Assembly (NCBI RefSeq): GCF_900215295.1
Contig: NZ_OCMF01000001.1
Coordinates: forward strand, 992,001-1,056,000
Source: Salinimicrobium sediminis
Lineage (GTDB): Bacteria; Bacteroidota; Bacteroidia; Flavobacteriales; Flavobacteriaceae
Reading direction: 5' to 3'
DNA length: 64,000 nt
Of the stretch, positions 51,603-61,080 are shown one piece after another; position 1 is the stretch's first letter, and each line of letters opens with the position of its first letter. The notes beneath the pieces were generated by a model that was given only the letters and a program-made list of their open reading frames with translations, did no database searches and was not told the origin of the DNA. A program made the translations under genes and the position numbers.

Positions 51603-53174
51603 ATGATGAGAAAATTTTTGCCTTTTTTGATGCTGCTCATGTCTGTAGCTGTTTTTGCTCAGGATAAAAAAACTGAAGCAAAGTATGTTAAGGGACAGGA
51701 GAAAGGAGAAAACGGTGATACCATAAGGCTTCCCGAGCAGGATTTCTTTCTGTTGATCGATAATGATGATGTTGAGCTGGCGAATAATGTACCGGTTCAT
51801 AAGATCATTAAAGACTCCCTTGTTTTTGCCCTTTTGGATGACCCCGGTGCTGCCATGATCGATTCTCTCTGGCAGAAAGAGCTTTTTCAGTCGAGCTTGT
51901 ATATGGATTTTAAGGATTCCCTGCTTAACCAGGAGTATAATGAAGTGGTTTTTGACGAATTGCCCACAGATACCCTAAAGCTAAGGCTCGAAAGACTTAA
52001 TGCAAAAACTCCTTTTAATATAGAATATAATCCCCTGCTTGAAAATGTGATCAAATCATATCTAAAGAGGAATAAAAAGGGAATGGAGCGGCTTATGGCG
52101 CTAAGCACTTATTATTTTCCTCTTTTTGAGCAGAAACTCGATACTTATAATATTCCGCTGGAGATTAAATATCTGGCTATAGTGGAATCTGCGTTGAATC
52201 CGCGGGCGCGGTCCAGGGTTGGAGCAACCGGTCTTTGGCAGTTCATGTTCGCAACCGGGAAAATGCACGGGCTTGATGTAAGTTCCTATGTTGATGAGCG
52301 CATGGATCCTGTAATGTCTACTGAAGCTGCTGCGGAATATCTTTCAACTTTGTACAGGGTATTTGAAGATTGGGATCTGGTACTGGCTTCTTATAATTCG
52401 GGCCCCGGAAATGTTTCCAAAGCCATAAGACGCAGCGGCGGATCCACGAACTACTGGAACCTTAGACCTTATCTTCCACGTGAAACAGCGGGTTATGTTC
52501 CTGCATTCCTGGCAACCATGTACATTTTTGAATATGCCGAAGAACATGGTTTCCAGCCACCTCACCCACGAACTACTTATTTTGAAACCGATACTATCCA
52601 CACGAAAAAGAAACTTACATTCGAGCAGATTTCTGAGGTCACAGGTGTGGAAAAGGAAATGCTTCAGTTTCTCAATCCAAGTTATAAGCTTGACGTTATT
52701 CCCTACATTGAAGGAGAAAAATATAGTCTCAGGTTACCTCGTAACAGGTCCGGACTTTTTGTGAATAATGAAGCAGCCATCTATGGTTATGCCGAGGCGC
52801 TCGAAGAGAAAAAAGAAGAGATCCTTCCCAAGTTAGTGGAGGCGACAGAACCTATAAGGTACAGGGTAAGGAAAGGAGATTATTTAGGACGTATCGCCGA
52901 AAGGCACGGAGTGGGAGTAAGCCAGATCAAGCAATGGAATAATCTAAGGAGCAATAACCTGCGAGTTGGACAAAGACTTACCATATACCCTCAGAAAAAC
53001 GCTACCGCCAACAATAATAGTTCTCCCAGGATTTATACCGTTAAACACGGAGATTCCCTGTGGAGCATCTCTAAAAAATTTCCCGGCGTGACAGTTCAAC
53101 AGATCAAGAGCCTAAATAATATGAACAGTAACCGGTTAAGACCCGGTATGAAACTTAAACTTTCTGACGGGTAG
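51603..53174 (+). CDS. Membrane-bound lytic transglycosylase-like protein with two LysM domains
   Basis: The 523-residue protein has a signal peptide (MMRKFLPFLMLLMSVAVFAQ). After a ~100-residue spacer comes an SLT (GH23) domain: the catalytic Glu195 in AIVESALNP, SRVGATGLWQFMFATG, VLASYNSGPGNV and NLRPYLPRETAGYVPAFLA. The C-terminus has two LysM repeats (from ~418, YRVRKGDYLGRIAERHG; from ~477, YTVKHGDSLWSISKKF), as in MltD. It cleaves peptidoglycan glycan strands with anhydro-MurNAc formation, products that the murQ locus might take up. A parS-like site lies within its coding sequence. Confidence 0.95.
   Translation: MMRKFLPFLMLLMSVAVFAQDKKTEAKYVKGQEKGENGDTIRLPEQDFFLLIDNDDVELANNVPVHKIIKDSLVFALLDDPGAAMIDSLWQKELFQSSLYMDFKDSLLNQEYNEVVFDELPTDTLKLRLERLNAKTPFNIEYNPLLENVIKSYLKRNKKGMERLMALSTYYFPLFEQKLDTYNIPLEIKYLAIVESALNPRARSRVGATGLWQFMFATGKMHGLDVSSYVDERMDPVMSTEAAAEYLSTLYRVFEDWDLVLASYNSGPGNVSKAIRRSGGSTNYWNLRPYLPRETAGYVPAFLATMYIFEYAEEHGFQPPHPRTTYFETDTIHTKKKLTFEQISEVTGVEKEMLQFLNPSYKLDVIPYIEGEKYSLRLPRNRSGLFVNNEAAIYGYAEALEEKKEEILPKLVEATEPIRYRVRKGDYLGRIAERHGVGVSQIKQWNNLRSNNLRVGQRLTIYPQKNATANNNSSPRIYTVKHGDSLWSISKKFPGVTVQQIKSLNNMNSNRLRPGMKLKLSDG
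52472..52487. promoter_or_regulatory. parS-like site inside the lytic transglycosylase gene
   Basis: TCTTCCACGTGAAACA matches the parS consensus TGTTNCACGTGAAACA at 15 of 16 positions (mismatch at base 2). It lies in the codons for LPRETAG. Confidence 0.55.
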
Positions 53175-53192
53175 AAATTCCGTTATTTTATT

Positions 53193-54167
53193 ATGAAAAA
53201 TCTTAGTGCATTATTTTCTATTCTTTTTTTAATAACAGGTTGTGGCGATGGAAAGGAGGATCCTGTTGTAGTATCAAATTCTTCGGGGAAGATCAACAAT
53301 CTTACCGTGGTAATGGACAACGAGATGTGGACGGGTGAAGTGGGAGAAGCTGTAAGATCTCATCTAGCAGCGCCGGTAGACGGGTTACCACAGGAGGAAC
53401 CGCTATTTTCCCTTAGCCAAATGCCGCCGGAAGCTTTTGCCGGATTCGCCCGAAAGAACAGGATCTTTCTCCTTGTTCAAAAAGGAGATGAACCGCAGAT
53501 CAAATGGACAGAAAACGCATATGCGCGGCCTCAAAAGGGGGTTCTTATACAGGGAGAAAATAATGAACAGATCGAGGACCTGATCGAAGAAAATGCTGAA
53601 GAGATCATTTCCAGATTTAAAAGAACTGAACTTGTAGAACAACAGAGAAGAATAAAAAAATCATTGAAAAATGATGAAGAACTTGAAAAAAATCTTGGTG
53701 TTTCCTTAAACTTTCCAACCGCTTATAGATACGCCAAGCAAACTGATGATTTCTACTGGATAAGGAAAGATATTCCTACCGGTAGCATGGAGATCCTTGT
53801 TTATGAGGTGCCAAGAAATGTTATTGAGAAGGATACTAATATTGTTGGAAATATTATCGCCATGCGTGATTCGATTGGTAAAACCCATATACCGGGTCGG
53901 TTGGATGGGAGCTATATGATTACCGAAGAAGCTTATGCTCCATACCTGTTTGAATCCCAGATAGACAAAAAATTCGCCTGGGAATCAAAGGGGATTTGGG
54001 AAGTAAAAGGAGATTTTATGGGCGGCCCCTTTATTAATTATGCCGTTCTTGATGAGGAGAATGACCGGTATGTCATTCTGGAAGGTTTTGCCTTTTCTCC
54101 TTCGGCAAGGAAAAGGGAAAATATGATGGAGCTGGAGGCGATATTAAAATCAGCAAAAATTAAATAG
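53193..54167 (+). CDS. DUF4837 family lipoprotein
   Basis: The 324-residue protein has a lipoprotein signal (MKNLSALFSILFLITGCGDG, lipobox ITGC). The mature part has the DUF4837 pattern: INNLTVVMDNEMWTGEVGEAVRSHLAAPVDGLPQEEPLFSL, then FAGFARKNRIFLLVQ and a C-terminal AWESKGIWEVKGDFMGGPFINYAVLDEENDRYVILEGFAFSP. The family is Bacteroidota-specific and has no assigned role. It follows the lytic transglycosylase gene by 18 bp and precedes a bidirectional terminator. Confidence 0.85.
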   Translation: MKNLSALFSILFLITGCGDGKEDPVVVSNSSGKINNLTVVMDNEMWTGEVGEAVRSHLAAPVDGLPQEEPLFSLSQMPPEAFAGFARKNRIFLLVQKGDEPQIKWTENAYARPQKGVLIQGENNEQIEDLIEENAEEIISRFKRTELVEQQRRIKKSLKNDEELEKNLGVSLNFPTAYRYAKQTDDFYWIRKDIPTGSMEILVYEVPRNVIEKDTNIVGNIIAMRDSIGKTHIPGRLDGSYMITEEAYAPYLFESQIDKKFAWESKGIWEVKGDFMGGPFINYAVLDEENDRYVILEGFAFSPSARKRENMMELEAILKSAKIK

Positions 54168-54178
54168 ATACAGGCAAC

Positions 54179-54209
54179 AAAAAAACCCAACTTTTCGTTG
54201 GGTTTTTTT
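54179..54209. terminator. Bidirectional terminator between the DUF4837 gene and tatA
   Basis: AAAAAAACCCAAC, a TTTTC loop and GTTGGGTTTTTTT form a stem with A and T runs at either end, between convergent genes. Confidence 0.9.
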
Positions 54210-54228
54210 AATGTTTTATAAAAGCCGG

Positions 54229-54426
54229 TTATAGTCTTTTGTTCTCTTCCTCCGTTTTTGTTGTTGGAGTGTCATCTTTGGAAGCGTCTTTAAATTCTTT
54301 GATTCCGCTACCCAATCCTCTCATCAATTCAGGAATTTTTCTTCCTCCAAACAATAATAGCACTACGATCACGATTAATATGATTTGTGGTGCTCCAATC
54401 TGCAATGGTATAAAAACTGCACTCAT
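54229..54426 (-). CDS. tatA: Twin-arginine translocase subunit TatA/E
   Basis: The ATG at 54426 gives 65 residues (a TTG 9 bp upstream is unlikely). It has an N-terminal membrane helix (PQIILIVIVVLLLFGGRKIPELMRGLGSGIKEFKDA) with the FGGRKIPEL hinge and amphipathic helix of TatA, then an acidic Thr-rich tail. TatA forms the pore that exports folded proteins with twin-arginine signals. tatC is not adjacent. A TAACTTTG box lies 19 bp upstream. Confidence 0.93.
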   Translation of the reverse strand: MSAVFIPLQIGAPQIILIVIVVLLLFGGRKIPELMRGLGSGIKEFKDASKDDTPTTKTEEENKRL

Positions 54427-54445
54427 AATGATCAATTTAATGTGG

Positions 54446-54453
54446 CAAAGTTA
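54446..54453 (-). promoter_or_regulatory. Predicted tatA promoter, -7 box
   Basis: On the minus strand TAACTTTG fits TAnnTTTG exactly, 19 bp before the tatA ATG. Confidence 0.55.
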
Positions 54454-54515
54454 CTAATAAAACTTTAATACCAGGGTTTCTAAAAGGATAAAAGCAGTTT
54501 AAAATTTCTTTATTA

Positions 54516-54523
54516 TATCTTTG
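54516..54523 (+). promoter_or_regulatory. Predicted promoter of the M23 peptidase gene, -7 box
   Basis: TATCTTTG fits TAnnTTTG exactly, 14 bp before the ATG at 54538, implying a short leader. Confidence 0.55.
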
Positions 54524-54537
54524 CCCAAGGCCTGCAA

Positions 54538-55407
54538 ATGACTAAAAACACAGAACATAAGAAGAATTTCGCACAAAAGCTCCTGCACAAGTACAGGCTG
54601 GTAATTCTTAATGAAGATACTTTTGAGGAAAAAGTCTCCTTTAAACTTACCCGGCTTAACGTTTTTGTAGTGGTAACGCTTTCTGCTATTCTTTTAATAG
54701 CCGCCACAACGGTGCTCATTGCCTTTACCGGGTTAAGAGAATATATACCGGGTTATTCTTCCACAGAATTACAACAAAGGGCAGTCAATCTGGCCTATAA
54801 AAGTGATTCTCTTCAACAGGTGGTCGAGCTCAACAATCAGTATCTGAATTCCATAAAAAGGGTGCTTTCCGGGGATGTTAAACCTGCCAACTTTAACAAG
54901 GATTCCCTGCTTGAATCTGAAAGAATTAATCCCGAAGAGATCGATCTTAAACCATCTAAAGAGGATAGTCTCCTTAGGGAAAGGGTTGTACAGGAGGATA
55001 AATATAATTTTCTTGAAACCGCGACTTCACGTGCTAATTATGCGCTATTTCCCCCTTTAAAAGGTCCTTTTTCTGAACCTTATAATATTAAAGAGAAACA
55101 CTTTGGAGTTGATATTGTTGCTTCTAATAATGCCCCTGTCAAGGCGGTGGCAGACGGTACAGTGATCTTTGGTGGCTGGACTGCCGAAACCGGTAATGTG
55201 ATCATCCTGGAGCATAGTTACGGTCTAACCTCTGTTTATAAACATAATTCTTCCCTCACCAAGGAGCAGGGAGAAAGAGTTTTGAGAGGAGAGGTCATAG
55301 CAACAGCGGGTTCTACGGGGGAGTTTTCCACGGGGCCACACCTGCATTTCGAACTTTGGAGTGAAGGACAGCCCGTAAACCCTACAGATTTTATAGATTT
55401 TGAATAG
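54538..55407 (+). CDS. M23 (LytM-type) peptidase, membrane-anchored
   Basis: The 289-residue protein has a cytosolic N-terminus, one membrane helix (NVFVVVTLSAILLIAATTVLIAF, residues ~39-61), a coiled-coil stretch and a C-terminal LytM domain. The zinc ligands are present: His188 and Asp192 in HFGVD, and HLHFE (His268, His270). LytM endopeptidases cut peptidoglycan crosslinks. The gene precedes the GH3-family gene by 5 bp, so the two are in one operon that may run on through the DUF6909-like and rhamnose genes. Confidence 0.93.
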   Translation: MTKNTEHKKNFAQKLLHKYRLVILNEDTFEEKVSFKLTRLNVFVVVTLSAILLIAATTVLIAFTGLREYIPGYSSTELQQRAVNLAYKSDSLQQVVELNNQYLNSIKRVLSGDVKPANFNKDSLLESERINPEEIDLKPSKEDSLLRERVVQEDKYNFLETATSRANYALFPPLKGPFSEPYNIKEKHFGVDIVASNNAPVKAVADGTVIFGGWTAETGNVIILEHSYGLTSVYKHNSSLTKEQGERVLRGEVIATAGSTGEFSTGPHLHFELWSEGQPVNPTDFIDFE

Positions 55408-55412
55408 AAAGT

Positions 55413-56909
55413 ATGTCAGTTAAATCCTTTGCAGCAAAAATATTCGCCTCGTATATCCGTCGTCAGATCGATTCCTGGGCGTCGAAGCCGGTGGAGACTC
55501 AAAAAAGGGTTTTTGAGGAGCTCTTAAAAAAGGCTTCTGAAACTAAATTCGGTAAAGACCACGGCTTCAAAAATATTTCCGGCTATAGGGAATATGCAGC
55601 CCGGGTCCCGGTAAGAGATTACGAAGAACTGAAACCTTATGTAGAAAAAGTGGTGGCAGGGGAAAAGGATATCCTGTGGCCGGGGAAACCTTTATATTTT
55701 GCCAAGACCTCAGGAACTACCAGCGGCGCGAAGTATATTCCGCTTACCAAAGAATCCATGCCGACCCACATAGATGCTGCCCGAAATGCAATCCTTTGCT
55801 ATATCAACGACACCGGAAAAGCCGATTTTGTAGACAAAAAGATGATCTTTTTGCAGGGCAGTCCCGAACTGGATGAGAAGAACGGGATCAAGCTAGGGAG
55901 ACTTTCAGGAATTGCGGCGCATTACGTGCCGGGGTATTTGCAGAGGAATAGGATGCCTTCCTGGGAAACCAATACAATTGAAGATTGGGAGACAAAAGTG
56001 GAGGCAGTTGTTGATGAAACCCTTAAAGAAGATATGTCTGTCATTAGTGGGATTCCATCCTGGGTGCAGATGTATTTTGAGAGATTACAGGCAAGAACAG
56101 GAAAAAAGGTAGGGGAGATCTTTCCTAATTTTAATCTCTTCATCTATGGCGGAGTGAATTTTGAGCCTTATCGCGCAAAATTTGAAAGTCTCATTGGTAG
56201 AAAAGTGGACAGCATAGAACTATTTCCGGCTTCTGAAGGATTTTTTGCATTTCAGGATAAGCAGGATGCCAAAGGTATGCTGTTGCTGCTCGACTCCGGA
56301 ATTTTCTATGAATTCATCAAAGTAGATGAATTTTATTCTGAAAAACCAAGGCGATATACCATTGGTGAAGTAGAATTGGGTGTGAATTACGTAATGATCA
56401 TCTCTACCAGTGCAGGCTTATGGGCCTACAACATTGGAGACACTGTACAGTTCACTTCTTTAAAGCCTTTTCGGGTGATCGTTTCGGGCAGGATCAAGCA
56501 TTTTATCTCGGCTTTTGGAGAGCATGTGATCGCCAAAGAGGTAGAGCAGGCGATGCAGGAAGCTACTGAAGGCACAGACATTCAAATTTCAGAATTTACC
56601 GTGGCGCCACAAATAACTCCCGAAGGGGAACAACTGCCTTACCACGAATGGTTCATTGAATTTGAGAAGGAACCCAAAGATTTAAATACTTTTGCTTCAG
56701 CTTTAGACAGATCGCTTCAGCAGCAAAATTCATACTACCTTGATCTTATTGAAGGAAAGATCCTTCAGCAGTTAAAGATCAGCAAGGTTCCCGCAAATGG
56801 TTTTCAGCAGTATATGAAATCTATTGGAAAACTTGGCGGACAAAATAAACTCCCCAGGCTTTCAAACGACCGAAAGATCGCGGAAGCCCTGGAAAAACTA
56901 AAAAATTGA
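55413..56909 (+). CDS. GH3 auxin-responsive-promoter family (acyl-adenylating) protein
   Basis: The 498-residue protein matches the bacterial GH3/JAR1-like family. ATP-binding motifs include FAKTSGTTSGAKYIPLTKESM (residues ~91-110, P-loop-like SSGTS type), ELFPASEGFFAFQD and YVMIISTSAGLWAYNIGDTVQF. Plant GH3 enzymes link amino acids to acyl acids (auxin, jasmonate) through an acyl-adenylate; bacterial substrates are mostly unknown. It sits 5 bp after the M23 gene and 9 bp before the DUF6909-like gene. Confidence 0.9.
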   Translation: MSVKSFAAKIFASYIRRQIDSWASKPVETQKRVFEELLKKASETKFGKDHGFKNISGYREYAARVPVRDYEELKPYVEKVVAGEKDILWPGKPLYFAKTSGTTSGAKYIPLTKESMPTHIDAARNAILCYINDTGKADFVDKKMIFLQGSPELDEKNGIKLGRLSGIAAHYVPGYLQRNRMPSWETNTIEDWETKVEAVVDETLKEDMSVISGIPSWVQMYFERLQARTGKKVGEIFPNFNLFIYGGVNFEPYRAKFESLIGRKVDSIELFPASEGFFAFQDKQDAKGMLLLLDSGIFYEFIKVDEFYSEKPRRYTIGEVELGVNYVMIISTSAGLWAYNIGDTVQFTSLKPFRVIVSGRIKHFISAFGEHVIAKEVEQAMQEATEGTDIQISEFTVAPQITPEGEQLPYHEWFIEFEKEPKDLNTFASALDRSLQQQNSYYLDLIEGKILQQLKISKVPANGFQQYMKSIGKLGGQNKLPRLSNDRKIAEALEKLKN

Positions 56910-56918
56910 AAATAATAT

Positions 56919-58667
56919 ATGGGTAATTTTAAATTACAGGGGCGCACACGGGCACAGGAAAGTTCAAATGCCATTGAACGAATGTATATCACCATGCGTC
57001 ATCTTTTTAACCGCGGATTCTATAAACCTATGGGAGTTTCGGGAGAGACTTTGCGCGAATCTTTACTAATACTTCGCCCGGAGATCTACGGTTCTGTAGC
57101 CGAAGAAAAAGTGGAATTAAACGGACTTCTTTACGTGATGGACCGTTTGCCCTTAGGAATAGAAGAATGCCGCTTTATCAACCTTACCAGTGATGAAGGC
57201 TACGGCAATTCACATTTCAAGCCCATTGTGCCCCCAAAACGTCGCAGAAACTGCTACAGAATTGACGAGGAGCAAATGAACATTGAGATCACCCGCGGGC
57301 GATCTGAGATCTATGATATTCTTACTCACCTCACCTTTCTTTTCATTGAATCTCATAAGATCATGAGGAGAGTATTGATCGATGAAGAAGGAGAGGTTTC
57401 CCGCGATTGGCAAAAACTGGAGCTCGCCGTGCAGCAAAAAGAGCCGCTAACGCAGGCCCAACGTGAGGTTGCCCTTACACATACCGCAAATATTCTTGGT
57501 CGAACCTTTAGAGAAGTGACCACCATTTATCCCCTTTTTGGCACCTCTGCAACGCCCGAAAGATTTCTGCATATCATCTATTACCTGGGGAAACTGGCGA
57601 TAGATGAAATGCTGAACAACAATAAACGTATTGTGACTTTTAGTCCGGTGCTTAGAGAACGTCTGGGCCATCACATCCACGGGGAGGTTTGGGCAAATAG
57701 GGTGAAAGAAGTGCTGCTTGAGAAAAATCTCATGAACAGACCCCTGCACATCATCAGCGCAAACATGCATAGCGTGATGAACACGCTTTATGCTTCGGAA
57801 GCGCTAAAAGCTGAAATAAAGAAGAAATCTCTCTTCGGAATTTATGAAGATCTCAGCAACAGCGCCAACGGAAATTTACGCATGAAGGTTACCAAAAGCG
57901 CTTTGGCAGAAGGTATGATCTTTATCGAAGATACCAGCGGAGCCAATATCGACGTGCAGATCTTTGATTCGGCTAAAATGTCTGAAGTCAATGAAAAGTT
58001 CAGGTTGAGCAGCAAGATGAAATCTGAAGAGAAGCCGGTGATCATGGTGATGGACTATGCTTTTGGCGAGCAGGCCTATGAAACTATGGACGAAATGCTG
58101 AAGCCTTACCAGAGCGATCAGGGGAACATACATCTTAATGTCGCTTCCATTTCTCTAATGGGAAAAGCCGGAATACTTGTAGGCGGCAAAGGAGATATCA
58201 TGATCCCTACAGCACATTTATTCGAAGGTACAGCCGATAATTATCCTTTCAAAAATGAGCTTTCAAAAGCCGATCTTGATGGCAATGGAATTCATGTTTG
58301 CGACGGTTCTATGGTTACCGTTTTAGGAACTTCGCTTCAAAACAAGGATATCCTGAAATTCTTCCATGAATCCACCTGGAATGTTGTAGGTCTGGAAATG
58401 GAAGGAGCGCATTACCAAAAGGCCATTCAGGCTGCATCCCGTTTAAGAGGTAACATCAGTGAAGATGTGAAGGTGAGATATGCCTATTATGCTTCAGATA
58501 ATCCTTTAGAGACCGGAAGCACCTTAGCCTCCGGCGGACTGGGTACTACAGGAGTTAAACCCACTTATTTGATCACAGAAAAGATCCTGGAACAAATTTT
58601 TGAGGTTCCGAAGCAGGAAGAAAAGAAAGTAAAGAATACAGCAAAAGCAACTGTTAATGAAAGATAA
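56919..58667 (+). CDS. DUF6909-like protein with nucleoside-phosphorylase-like C-terminal half
   Basis: The 582-residue cytosolic protein is not one whose function I can name. The N-terminal ~330 residues are helical (ERMYITMRHLFNRGFYKPMG; LTHTANILGRTFREVTTIYPLFG). From residue ~370 the sequence resembles PNP/UDP phosphorylase-MTAN folds: IMVMDYAFGEQAYE, ISLMGKAGILVGGKGDIMIPT (GDIMIPT at 425-431), MVTVLGTSLQNKDIL and VVGLEMEGAHYQKA (Glu493-Met-Glu495), the last like the VxMEGA nucleoside-binding motif. The family name DUF6909 is from memory. It overlaps rfbB by 11 bp, so it is translationally coupled to the rhamnose genes. Confidence 0.7.
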   Translation: MGNFKLQGRTRAQESSNAIERMYITMRHLFNRGFYKPMGVSGETLRESLLILRPEIYGSVAEEKVELNGLLYVMDRLPLGIEECRFINLTSDEGYGNSHFKPIVPPKRRRNCYRIDEEQMNIEITRGRSEIYDILTHLTFLFIESHKIMRRVLIDEEGEVSRDWQKLELAVQQKEPLTQAQREVALTHTANILGRTFREVTTIYPLFGTSATPERFLHIIYYLGKLAIDEMLNNNKRIVTFSPVLRERLGHHIHGEVWANRVKEVLLEKNLMNRPLHIISANMHSVMNTLYASEALKAEIKKKSLFGIYEDLSNSANGNLRMKVTKSALAEGMIFIEDTSGANIDVQIFDSAKMSEVNEKFRLSSKMKSEEKPVIMVMDYAFGEQAYETMDEMLKPYQSDQGNIHLNVASISLMGKAGILVGGKGDIMIPTAHLFEGTADNYPFKNELSKADLDGNGIHVCDGSMVTVLGTSLQNKDILKFFHESTWNVVGLEMEGAHYQKAIQAASRLRGNISEDVKVRYAYYASDNPLETGSTLASGGLGTTGVKPTYLITEKILEQIFEVPKQEEKKVKNTAKATVNER

Positions 58668-59676
58668 GAAATACACCCTCGTCACAGGCGGGGCGGGTTT
58701 TATTGGCTCAAATTATATTAATCTATTCGTCAAAGAAGACGACACCCATATTGTAAATCTTGACCTGCTCACCTATGCGGGAGATCTTGATAATTTGAAT
58801 GTAGAGGGGCATGAGAATTACACCTTTGTACATGGAGATATTCGGGATAAGGAACTGGTAAAGGAGCTCTTCGAAAAATACCATTTTTCGAGAGTAATTA
58901 ATTTTGCTGCCGAATCTCATGTAGATAATTCAATCCTTGATCCCTCGGCTTTTGTAGAGACCAACATCAACGGGACTTTCAATCTGCTCCAGAATGCTTA
59001 CAGCCTGTGGATGACCGGCCCATTTGAGCTGAAGGAGGAATACCGCGAGTCAAAATTCCTGCACGTTTCAACAGATGAGGTTTATGGAACTCTGGGCAAG
59101 GAGGGTCTTTTCACCGAAGAGACTCCGTACGCTCCAAACAGTCCCTATTCTGCTTCAAAAGCGGCTTCAGACTTCCTGGTGAGGAGCTATTTCCATACTT
59201 ACGGGCTTCCGGTACTTACCACCAACTGTTCAAATAATTACGGCCCCAACCAGCATGACGAAAAACTAATTCCTACTATCATAAGAACAGCTTTAAAGCA
59301 ACAACCAATTCCTATTTACGGAGACGGGAAGAATGTACGGGACTGGCTTTATGTGACAGATCATTGTAAGGGGATAAAACTGGTTCTGGAAGAAGGAAAA
59401 TTTGGAGAAACCTACAACATTGGTGGTCGTAACGAGAGGGAGAATATTTATATCGCGCAAAAGATCTCCGAAATTCTGGATAAATTGAGACCTCGTGAAG
59501 ACGGTAAAAGTTATAAGGATCTTATCACCTATGTAAAGGACCGTCCCGGTCATGACAAGCGTTATGCTATCGATGCTACCAAACTCGAAGGTCAGCTCGG
59601 GTGGAAAGCCGATGAGAATTTTGAATCGGGCATTGAGAAAACGGTACAATGGTACCTTGAAAAATACTCTGCATGA
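58657..59676 (+). CDS. rfbB: dTDP-glucose 4,6-dehydratase
   Basis: The 339-residue SDR enzyme converts dTDP-glucose to dTDP-4-keto-6-deoxyglucose. It has the NAD motif [23 protein letters not shown], the STDEVYG segment bearing the family's Thr-Asp-Glu, the catalytic YSASK (Tyr164, Lys168) and the [17 protein letters not shown] block. It is the second step of dTDP-L-rhamnose synthesis. It overlaps the gene before by 11 bp and the gene after by 4 bp, a tightly packed operon. Confidence 0.98.
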   Translation: MKDKKYTLVTGGAGFIGSNYINLFVKEDDTHIVNLDLLTYAGDLDNLNVEGHENYTFVHGDIRDKELVKELFEKYHFSRVINFAAESHVDNSILDPSAFVETNINGTFNLLQNAYSLWMTGPFELKEEYRESKFLHVSTDEVYGTLGKEGLFTEETPYAPNSPYSASKAASDFLVRSYFHTYGLPVLTTNCSNNYGPNQHDEKLIPTIIRTALKQQPIPIYGDGKNVRDWLYVTDHCKGIKLVLEEGKFGETYNIGGRNERENIYIAQKISEILDKLRPREDGKSYKDLITYVKDRPGHDKRYAIDATKLEGQLGWKADENFESGIEKTVQWYLEKYSA

Positions 59677-60530
59677 AAGGAATCATCCTGGCAGGAGGAT
59701 CGGGCACCAGGCTGCACCCGTTAACGCTTGCGGTAAGCAAGCAGTTGATGCCGGTGTATGATAAACCTATGATCTATTATCCGCTTTCCACGTTAATGAT
59801 GGCGGGAATACGTGAGATCCTCATCATTTCAACTCCTAAAGACTTACCGCTGTTCAGGGAGCTGCTGGGAGATGGAAGCAGTTATGGATGTAGATTTGAA
59901 TTCGCTGTACAGGCAGAACCTAAAGGTCTTGCCGAAGCTTTTGTCATTGGAGCAGAATTCATTGGGAATGATAAAGTTGCTTTAATTTTGGGCGATAATA
60001 TTTTTTATGGCTCCGGCCTGGACACCTTACTGCAAAACAACAGTGATCCTCAAGGCGGAATGATCTTCGCCTATCACGTGCAGGACCCGAAAAGATATGG
60101 GGTGGTGGATTTCGATGCTTCAGGTAAGGTGATCTCTATTGAAGAGAAACCTGCTGCACCTAAATCCAATTTCGCGGTGCCGGGCATCTACTTTTACAAC
60201 AATGAAGTAGTACAGATCGCGCAGCAAATAAAACCTTCTCATCGAGGGGAACTTGAAATAACCGATGTCAATAATGCTTATCTTGAAAAAGGGAATTTGC
60301 AGGTGAGTATCCTGGATAAGGGAACTGCCTGGCTTGACACCGGTACCTTTGATTCGCTCATGAAAGCCTCCCAATTTGTGCAGGTGATCGAGGAGCGACA
60401 GGGATTAAAGATAGGCGCTATTGAAGAAACCGCCTATAAAATGGGCTATATTGACAAAGAGCAGCTACACAGGCTGGCACAACCCCTGCTTAAAAGCGGG
60501 TACGGAGAATACCTTTTACAACTGGATTAG
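59673..60530 (+). CDS. rfbA: Glucose-1-phosphate thymidylyltransferase
   Basis: The 285-residue nucleotidyltransferase makes dTDP-glucose from glucose-1-phosphate and dTTP. It begins [38 protein letters not shown], the RmlA signature, and has [13 protein letters not shown] and [14 protein letters not shown]. It is the first step of rhamnose synthesis although the second gene in order. rfbC begins 1 bp after its stop. Confidence 0.98.
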   Translation: MKGIILAGGSGTRLHPLTLAVSKQLMPVYDKPMIYYPLSTLMMAGIREILIISTPKDLPLFRELLGDGSSYGCRFEFAVQAEPKGLAEAFVIGAEFIGNDKVALILGDNIFYGSGLDTLLQNNSDPQGGMIFAYHVQDPKRYGVVDFDASGKVISIEEKPAAPKSNFAVPGIYFYNNEVVQIAQQIKPSHRGELEITDVNNAYLEKGNLQVSILDKGTAWLDTGTFDSLMKASQFVQVIEERQGLKIGAIEETAYKMGYIDKEQLHRLAQPLLKSGYGEYLLQLD

Positions 60531-60531
60531 C

Positions 60532-61080
60532 ATGTTAGAAATTGAACAGACCCCTTTAAAAGATTGTTTTATTCTGAAACCTTCGGTCTTCAGGGATCAT
60601 CGCGGCACCTTTATAGAAAGCTTCAGCCAGAGGCGGTTCGAAGAAGTTACGGGGCTAAATCTGGATTTCGTCCAGGACAATCAATCTTCCTCCAAAAAAG
60701 GCGTTTTAAGAGGCCTTCATTTTCAGAAGGGGAAATATGCTCAATCCAAACTGGTGCGTACGGTATATGGAAAGGTGCTGGACGTAGTTGTAGACCTTAG
60801 ACCTGGTTCCCCCACCTTTAAAAAGTCATTTAAGACGGTTTTAAGCGATGAAAACCATCATCAGCTGTTTGTTCCTGCCGGTTTTGCTCACGGCTTTCTA
60901 ACGCTCTCAGAAATGTCAGTTTTTGCATACAAGTGCGACCAGTATTTCCATAAAGATGCCGATGCCGGAGTGTTTTATAATGATCCCGTATTTGAGATCG
61001 ATTGGGAATATCCGCAGGACCAAATGATCCTTTCAGAAAAAGATGCCAATCTTCCCACTTTTGAAAACCTGGAATTATGA
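60532..61080 (+). CDS. rfbC: dTDP-4-dehydrorhamnose 3,5-epimerase
   Basis: The ATG at 60532, just after the rfbA stop, gives 182 residues, the normal RmlC length; an upstream frame running back into rfbA is spurious. The cupin shows FRDHRGTFIESFSQRRF, QDNQSSSKKGVLRGLHFQ (catalytic His in RGLHFQ) and FVPAGFAHGFLTLSE, with Tyr/Asp residues in YNDP. It epimerises C3 and C5 of the 4-keto sugar. It overlaps rfbD by 4 bp. Confidence 0.97.
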   Translation: MLEIEQTPLKDCFILKPSVFRDHRGTFIESFSQRRFEEVTGLNLDFVQDNQSSSKKGVLRGLHFQKGKYAQSKLVRTVYGKVLDVVVDLRPGSPTFKKSFKTVLSDENHHQLFVPAGFAHGFLTLSEMSVFAYKCDQYFHKDADAGVFYNDPVFEIDWEYPQDQMILSEKDANLPTFENLEL

